Below, piece by piece: positions 49,701 to 53,744 of a stretch of 53,744 bases of DNA. The stretch comes from an uncultured Oscillospiraceae bacterium (GTDB lineage: Bacteria; Bacillota; Clostridia; Oscillospirales; Acutalibacteraceae). How positions within the stretch are numbered: position 1 is the stretch's first letter; each line of letters opens with the position of its first letter. Both the position numbers and the translations under genes were made by a program. The stretch spans positions 1-53,744 of the forward strand of contig URED01000010.1 in assembly GCA_900546785.1 (NCBI GenBank), read 5' to 3'. The notes under the pieces are model-generated. The model saw only the letters and a program-made list of their open reading frames with translations. It was not told the origin of the DNA and did no database searches.

Positions 49701-49774
49701 TGGAGCGGCTGATGGGAGTCGAACCCACCTGTCAAGCTTGGGAAGCTTGCATTCTACCGATGAACTACAGCCGC
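49701..49774 (-). tRNA. tRNA-Gly (anticodon CCC)
   Basis: A 74-base cloverleaf including an encoded CCA. The acceptor stem is GCGGCTG/CAGCCGC, the T-arm contains GGTTCGACTCC, and the anticodon arm CAAGC/GCTTG holds the loop TTCCCAA, giving anticodon CCC, which reads GGG. Eight bases separate it from the upstream tRNA-Leu, so the two share a transcript. Confidence 0.95.
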
Positions 49775-49782
49775 ATATAGCA

Positions 49783-49865
49783 TGGTGCGGGTAACAGGAC
49801 TTGAACCTGCACGGTCGCCCACAAGATCCTAAATCTTGCGTGTCTGCCAATTCCACCATACCCGC
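49783..49865 (-). tRNA. tRNA-Leu (anticodon TAG)
   Basis: An 83-base class II tRNA with a long variable arm and an encoded CCA. The acceptor is GCGGGTA paired near the 3' end, the T-arm has GGTTCAAGTCC, and the anticodon arm CAAGA/TCTTG holds TTTAGGA, giving anticodon UAG for CUN codons. Confidence 0.95.
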
Positions 49866-49875
49866 ATTTTTATTT

Positions 49876-49904
49876 ATTTTATCATTAATTCTTAATGAAA
49901 TCAA
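49876..49904 (-). promoter_or_regulatory. Promoter of the tRNA-Leu/tRNA-Gly transcript
   Basis: On the minus strand TTGATT (complement of 49899-49904) and TAAAAT (complement of 49876-49881) are 17 bases apart, immediately upstream of tRNA-Leu. Confidence 0.7.
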
Positions 49905-49923
49905 TATAAAAAAGGGGTATTTT

Positions 49924-51444
49924 ATGAAAAAAACGGTAAAAATATTTTTAAGGGTCATTATTGCGCTGCTTACCGTCGTTATTCTCATCGGTGCAACGCT
50001 CGGCATTTATTATGCAGCTTCCAAGACCTGTACCTTGACCGTGAAAGTCAGTGAGGACGAGCCGCTTCAGGAGATCAGCGGCTGGGGTACTTCGGACTGC
50101 TGGTGGGCGGATGATATTTCGGACGAGCAGACAAGAAACGAGATCGCAGATTATCTGTTTTCCGATGACGGGCTTAATCTTGATACATACCGCTATTGCC
50201 TGTACGGCGGGTATGATCCAGAGAACAATGTTGTAACCAATGAATGGCGCTTGGGCGAGAGCTTTTTGGTCTACAATGACGAAACAGGCGAGTATGCGTA
50301 TGACTGGAGCCGTGATGCAAATTCACAGGCAATGCTGCAGGCTGCACTGGACAGGGGCGTTGATACGGTTGTTTTATTTGCGAATTCGCCGCACTATTCC
50401 ATGTGCAGAAACGGTCGTTCCAGCGGCCATGAGAGCGGCAGTGAAACCAATATAGACCCAAGCCGCTATGAAGATTATGTTGATTATTTCTTAACGATCA
50501 CGCAGCATTTTATTGATGAGGGCGTTCCGGTAAAATATATTTCTCCGATCAATGAGCCGCAGTGGGGCTGGGGCGGAGACGCGCCTGCGCAGGAAGGCTG
50601 CCATTATGAGCCAGAAGAGGCTGTGGCGCTTTTGAAGATATTTGCACAGCAGATCGTTGAAAGAGGTATGGATGTTCAGCTTTACGCCCTTGAGAGTGGC
50701 AATATAGGCGACACGGCAAAGAATTATTACGATCTGATGATGGCTGATGAAGATATAAGCAAGGTTTTGGGTGTTTACAGTTTCCATTCTTATTTCAACG
50801 ACAGCGATAAGATCAAAAAAGACCGTTTCGGAAACTGGATCTCAGACACGGTCACCGTTCGTGCAGATATGAGCGAATGGTGCGAGCTTCCGTCTGCCCA
50901 TGACGCTTCCGACCCGCTTACTGCCGTAATTATGGCACGTGTAATCTCCAATGATATCGGCTGCCTCAACGTTAACTGCTGGAGCAACTGGGTGGCGATG
51001 AACGAAATGGGCGTGAATCCGGAGGACGGCAATGATTATTCGGATGGCCTTTTAGTGGCAAACGCGCAGGACACAACAGATTATTATGTTGCTTACCGGT
51101 ATTACGGATATATGCATTACAGCCGATTTATTCCGGCGGGTTCAACCGTTCTGAAATGTTCGGACGGCGTATTTACCGTTGCAACGTATAAAGATGATGA
51201 AGGCACGCATTTCAGAGAGCTCGTGAATGAAACAGCGTATCTGACGCCGGACGGTAATGTTGTTGTAGTTGTTGTAAACGAGGGCGAAGCAAGAGATATA
51301 AAATTTGATCTTGACGGTTATACAAACGTAACCGTTTATACAACGGATTCCGAGCATAAATGCGAGCAGGTCTATAGCGGCGATGTACAGGATAGCTATG
51401 AATCCGCTCAAAATTCTGTTTCAACATATATTTTCAGTAAATAA
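49924..51444 (+). CDS. Membrane-anchored GH30-type glycoside hydrolase
   Basis: A 506-residue protein with a basic start and one hydrophobic anchor (about residues 8-32, no lipobox), then a (beta/alpha)8 barrel and a C-terminal beta domain like those of family 30 enzymes. The likely acid/base is Glu211 in PINEPQWGWGG and the nucleophile Glu318 in ADMSEWCE. EISGWGTSDCWW at the start matches the G-F-G-S opening of GH30 glucosylceramidase/endo-beta-1,6-galactanase groups. It would act outside the cell on a beta-linked glycan. ATG 49924 follows AAAAAGGGG; a longer frame would run across the tRNA-Leu gene. A GH2 gene follows after 12 bases. Confidence 0.82.
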   Translation: MKKTVKIFLRVIIALLTVVILIGATLGIYYAASKTCTLTVKVSEDEPLQEISGWGTSDCWWADDISDEQTRNEIADYLFSDDGLNLDTYRYCLYGGYDPENNVVTNEWRLGESFLVYNDETGEYAYDWSRDANSQAMLQAALDRGVDTVVLFANSPHYSMCRNGRSSGHESGSETNIDPSRYEDYVDYFLTITQHFIDEGVPVKYISPINEPQWGWGGDAPAQEGCHYEPEEAVALLKIFAQQIVERGMDVQLYALESGNIGDTAKNYYDLMMADEDISKVLGVYSFHSYFNDSDKIKKDRFGNWISDTVTVRADMSEWCELPSAHDASDPLTAVIMARVISNDIGCLNVNCWSNWVAMNEMGVNPEDGNDYSDGLLVANAQDTTDYYVAYRYYGYMHYSRFIPAGSTVLKCSDGVFTVATYKDDEGTHFRELVNETAYLTPDGNVVVVVVNEGEARDIKFDLDGYTNVTVYTTDSEHKCEQVYSGDVQDSYESAQNSVSTYIFSK

Positions 51445-51456
51445 TAAGGTGATACT

Positions 51457-53709
51457 ATGAGAGCTATAAAAGATATCAATAACGGCTGGTATTTTTCAAA
51501 GGAAGAGAAAAATCCTCCGCAAAAGCTTCCGGAGAATTGGGAAAAGTTAGATCTGCCGCATACTTGGAACGGACTTGACGGTCAGGACGGGGGAAATGAT
51601 TATTACCGCGGTAAGTGCTTTTATGCCAAAGAAATACGGAGATCGGATTTTGACGGCGGCGACGCGCATTATATTCAGTTTGACGCCGTGAATTCCAGCG
51701 CTGAAGTCTATTTTAACGGCGAAAAGCTTATCACGCACCACGGCGGTTACTCCGCTTTCAGAGTGAAGATAGATGAATCTAAGATCAAAGAAAGCAATTT
51801 ACTTGTTGTTTCCGCCGATAACAGCCCGAATGATTTTGTTTATCCGCAAAATGCCGATTTTACTTTCTACGGCGGTATCTACCGCGGTGTTAAGATCATA
51901 AATGTTCCTGAGGTTCATTTTTCTCTTGATTATTACGGCGCTCCCGGCATATCCGTTACGCCTGAGGTAAACGGAAACAGCGCAAATATTACGGTTCAGG
52001 CTTATTCTGATACGCAAGTCAGCGTTAAATTTGAAATATCGGATATGAACGGCAAGGTCATTTGCAGTACAGAAGTTTCGGGAAAGGACCTCTCCCACAC
52101 CTTTACGCTCAACAATGTTCATCTCTGGGACGGAATGAAAGATCCGTATTTATATACCGCGTCCGCAGAGATGCTGGCTGACGGTGCAGATAAAATATCC
52201 TGCCGCTTCGGGTGCCGCTCGATCTCCTTTGATCCCGATAAGGGCTTTTTCCTCAACGGTAAATCCTATCCGCTGCGCGGTGTTTCAAGGCATCAGGACA
52301 GGCCCAAAATAGGCAATGCACTGAAATATGAGCACCATAAAGAGGATATTGACCTTATTTGTGAAATGGGCGCGAACACGATTCGTCTTGCGCATTACCA
52401 GCATGCGCAGGATTTTTATGACCTTTGTGACGAACGCGGGCTTATCGTTTGGGCGGAGATACCTTATATTTCAAATCATATGCCCGCAGGGCGTGATAAC
52501 ACGGTTTCACAGATGACGGAGCTTATCTGTCAGAATTATAACCATCCGTGCATTGTTACATGGGGGCTTTCAAACGAAATCACAATGGGAGGCGCAGCGG
52601 ATAAGAATCTTTTGGAGAATCACCGCATTCTTAACGATCTTGTTCACAAGCTTGACCCAACAAGGCCTACTACACTGGCGGTCGTCACCATGTGCGATCC
52701 TTCGGAGGAGATTACTCGGATTTCAGATATTCTTTCCTATAATCATTATTTCGGCTGGTACGGCGGAACTGTGGATATGTACGGACCGTGGTTTGATGAA
52801 TACCACAAAAAAAATCCGAATCGTGTAATCGGCATAAGCGAGTATGGGTGTGAGGCGCTGGATTGGCATACTTCGCAGCCGGAGCAGGGCGATTATACAG
52901 AGGAGTATCAGGCGTATTATCACGAGGAGCTGATTAAGCAGATCGCCGTAAGGCCGTATCTTTGGGCAACGCATGTGTGGAATATGTTTGATTTTGCTGC
53001 CGACGCGCGAGCAGAGGGCGGCGAAAACGGCATGAATCATAAGGGTCTTGTTACTTTTGACAGGAAATATAAAAAGGATTCTTTTTACGCATATAAAGCA
53101 TGGCTTTCAGACGAGCCTTTTGTTCATATCTGTTCTAAAAGATATATAGAAAGGGTAGAGGACGAAACAACGGTTACCGTTTATTCAAATCTGGATTATG
53201 TTTCGCTTTATGCAAACGGAGAGTTGGTTGAAAAACAGGAAAAGGGCGATTTTCCGTTCTTTAAGTTCACCGTCAAAAACAGCGGGGAAACAAAGCTGTT
53301 GGCAAAGTCCGGCGAATATTCGGATGAGGCTGTTATCAAAAAGACGGATACTTTCAACGAAAAGTACAGAATGAAAGAAGAGGGCGCCGTCATAAATTGG
53401 TTTGAGATCACAACGCCGCCCGGCAGATATTCCGTAAATGACACGATCGGTGATATTATTTCCACATTCAAAGGAAAAATATTTGCAGTTCGGCTTCTTA
53501 TGATGATCTCTAAAGCCTTTTCTTCAGGCGGCGGAGATAAAAAGAAAAAGGGCGCGGCAAGTATAGCCGGCTTTAAACAGAACAAGACCATGCTTGGAAT
53601 CGCCAAAGGCTTTACGCTTAAGAGAGCGCTGATGATGATGGGCGGCAAATTCTCTAAGGAAGATATTTTGAAGATAAATTCCATGCTAAATAAAATTAAG
53701 AAAAAGTAG
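51457..53709 (+). CDS. GH2-family beta-glycosidase with unusual C-terminal tail
   Basis: A 750-residue cytoplasmic family 2 glycosidase. It has the jelly-roll start (LPHTWNGLDGQDGG...YYRG), RGVSRHQDRPKIGNAL, the acid/base Glu374 in WGLSNEITMGG and the nucleophile Glu462 in GISEYGCEALDWHTS. The shorter plan, without a LacZ C-terminal domain, fits beta-galactosidase or beta-glucuronidase-like members. The last 90 residues are unlike the rest: basic, Met/Lys/Gly-rich, with FAVRLLMMISKAF and TLKRALMMMGGKF amphipathic helices. TTAAGGTG-like AAGGTGA precedes the ATG. Probably cotranscribed with the GH30 gene, finishing oligosaccharides after import. Confidence 0.88.
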   Translation: MRAIKDINNGWYFSKEEKNPPQKLPENWEKLDLPHTWNGLDGQDGGNDYYRGKCFYAKEIRRSDFDGGDAHYIQFDAVNSSAEVYFNGEKLITHHGGYSAFRVKIDESKIKESNLLVVSADNSPNDFVYPQNADFTFYGGIYRGVKIINVPEVHFSLDYYGAPGISVTPEVNGNSANITVQAYSDTQVSVKFEISDMNGKVICSTEVSGKDLSHTFTLNNVHLWDGMKDPYLYTASAEMLADGADKISCRFGCRSISFDPDKGFFLNGKSYPLRGVSRHQDRPKIGNALKYEHHKEDIDLICEMGANTIRLAHYQHAQDFYDLCDERGLIVWAEIPYISNHMPAGRDNTVSQMTELICQNYNHPCIVTWGLSNEITMGGAADKNLLENHRILNDLVHKLDPTRPTTLAVVTMCDPSEEITRISDILSYNHYFGWYGGTVDMYGPWFDEYHKKNPNRVIGISEYGCEALDWHTSQPEQGDYTEEYQAYYHEELIKQIAVRPYLWATHVWNMFDFAADARAEGGENGMNHKGLVTFDRKYKKDSFYAYKAWLSDEPFVHICSKRYIERVEDETTVTVYSNLDYVSLYANGELVEKQEKGDFPFFKFTVKNSGETKLLAKSGEYSDEAVIKKTDTFNEKYRMKEEGAVINWFEITTPPGRYSVNDTIGDIISTFKGKIFAVRLLMMISKAFSSGGGDKKKKGAASIAGFKQNKTMLGIAKGFTLKRALMMMGGKFSKEDILKINSMLNKIKKK

Positions 53710-53722
53710 TTTTTCAAAAAGA

Positions 53723-53744
53723 CCCGCCTGCACACGCAGGCGGG
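53723..53744 (+). terminator. Hairpin at the window end, probable terminator (cut off)
   Basis: CCCGCCTGC (53723-53731) pairs perfectly with GCAGGCGGG (53736-53744) around ACAC, 14 bases after the GH2 stop. The expected T tract lies beyond the window. Confidence 0.75.

Noticed and set aside
49801..49923. Longer start for the GH30 gene reaching back to 49801
   Set aside because: The extension would translate across the tRNA-Leu gene and removes the anchored N-terminus; ATG 49924 has a good ribosome-binding site.
1..53744. Mobile elements, CRISPR arrays, prophage or defence islands
   Set aside because: No transposase, integrase, Cas, restriction or toxin-antitoxin gene, no regularly spaced repeats and no obvious composition break were seen.

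Overview
The window looks like chromosomal DNA of an anaerobic, low-to-mid GC Firmicute of the class Clostridia, probably Oscillospirales/Ruminococcaceae-like. The evidence is a T-box leader, ferredoxin-linked 2-oxoacid oxidoreductase, formate-THF ligase, CdaA/CdaR, Rex, SpoIIIE/FtsK with a TepA-YlzJ neighbourhood, the ComEA/ComEC/ComF set, strong Shine-Dalgarno sites, frequent TTG starts, and Gram-positive TTGACA/TATAAT promoters. I see no insertion sequence, prophage, CRISPR array or rRNA. This is compact core genome with a few accessory genes.

Layout. 1-4435: the tail of an unknown gene, then a complete T-box leader driving a four-gene gamma-delta-alpha-beta 2-oxoacid:ferredoxin oxidoreductase operon, then a DinB-like gene. 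4435-8640: a small zinc-ribbon membrane protein, pyrophosphatase, the AzlCD branched-chain amino acid exporter, an MIF-like tautomerase, a Sir2 deacylase and a transglutaminase-like lipoprotein. 8722-8926: a self-contained transcription unit (promoter, 24-codon ORF, strong terminator). 9082-15365: a GPH/MFS symporter with a roughly 390-residue charged coiled-coil tail, a DUF3343/cysteine desulfurase pair, and cdaA-cdaR. 15408-24695: rodA, fhs, tsaE-tsaB-rpiB, a GNAT gene, two unknown envelope genes, and a divergent alanine racemase coupled to a FemAB-type ligase. 24876-32688: a GH2 beta-galactosidase overlapping comEC, holA, an RNase M5-like Toprim gene, and convergent tmcAL. 32800-38953: ackA, a PC4-like protein, alaS-HIT-phosphoribosyltransferase, and ldh. 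43490-39009 (minus): an apparent operon of aconitase, isocitrate dehydrogenase, Rex and an unknown propeller-like protein. 43622-49661: a highly structured leader, then tepA-ylzJ-(UppP-like)-ftsK-comEA-comF-yjbR. 49701-49865 (minus): tRNA-Gly(CCC) and tRNA-Leu(UAG). 49924-53709: a membrane-anchored GH30-type glycosidase and a GH2 glycosidase.

How it fits together. The gene set describes a sugar-fermenting anaerobe with acetate (ackA) and lactate (ldh) end products. A partial citrate branch (acn-icd) probably feeds glutamate synthesis, with a redox sensor (Rex) in the same operon. Branched-chain amino acid metabolism appears twice (T-box oxidoreductase and AzlCD). Glycosidases and a sugar symporter point to plant or host glycan use.

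The most unusual items are: (1) tRNA-sensing control of a ferredoxin-linked oxoacid oxidoreductase; (2) the tepA leader, which can fold into two mutually exclusive structures, one of which buries the ribosome-binding region; (3) the isolated 24-codon gene; (4) the symporter with a huge cytoplasmic coiled coil; (5) a UppP-family protein lacking catalytic residues between ylzJ and ftsK. All functional calls are from reading sequence only; no database search was run.
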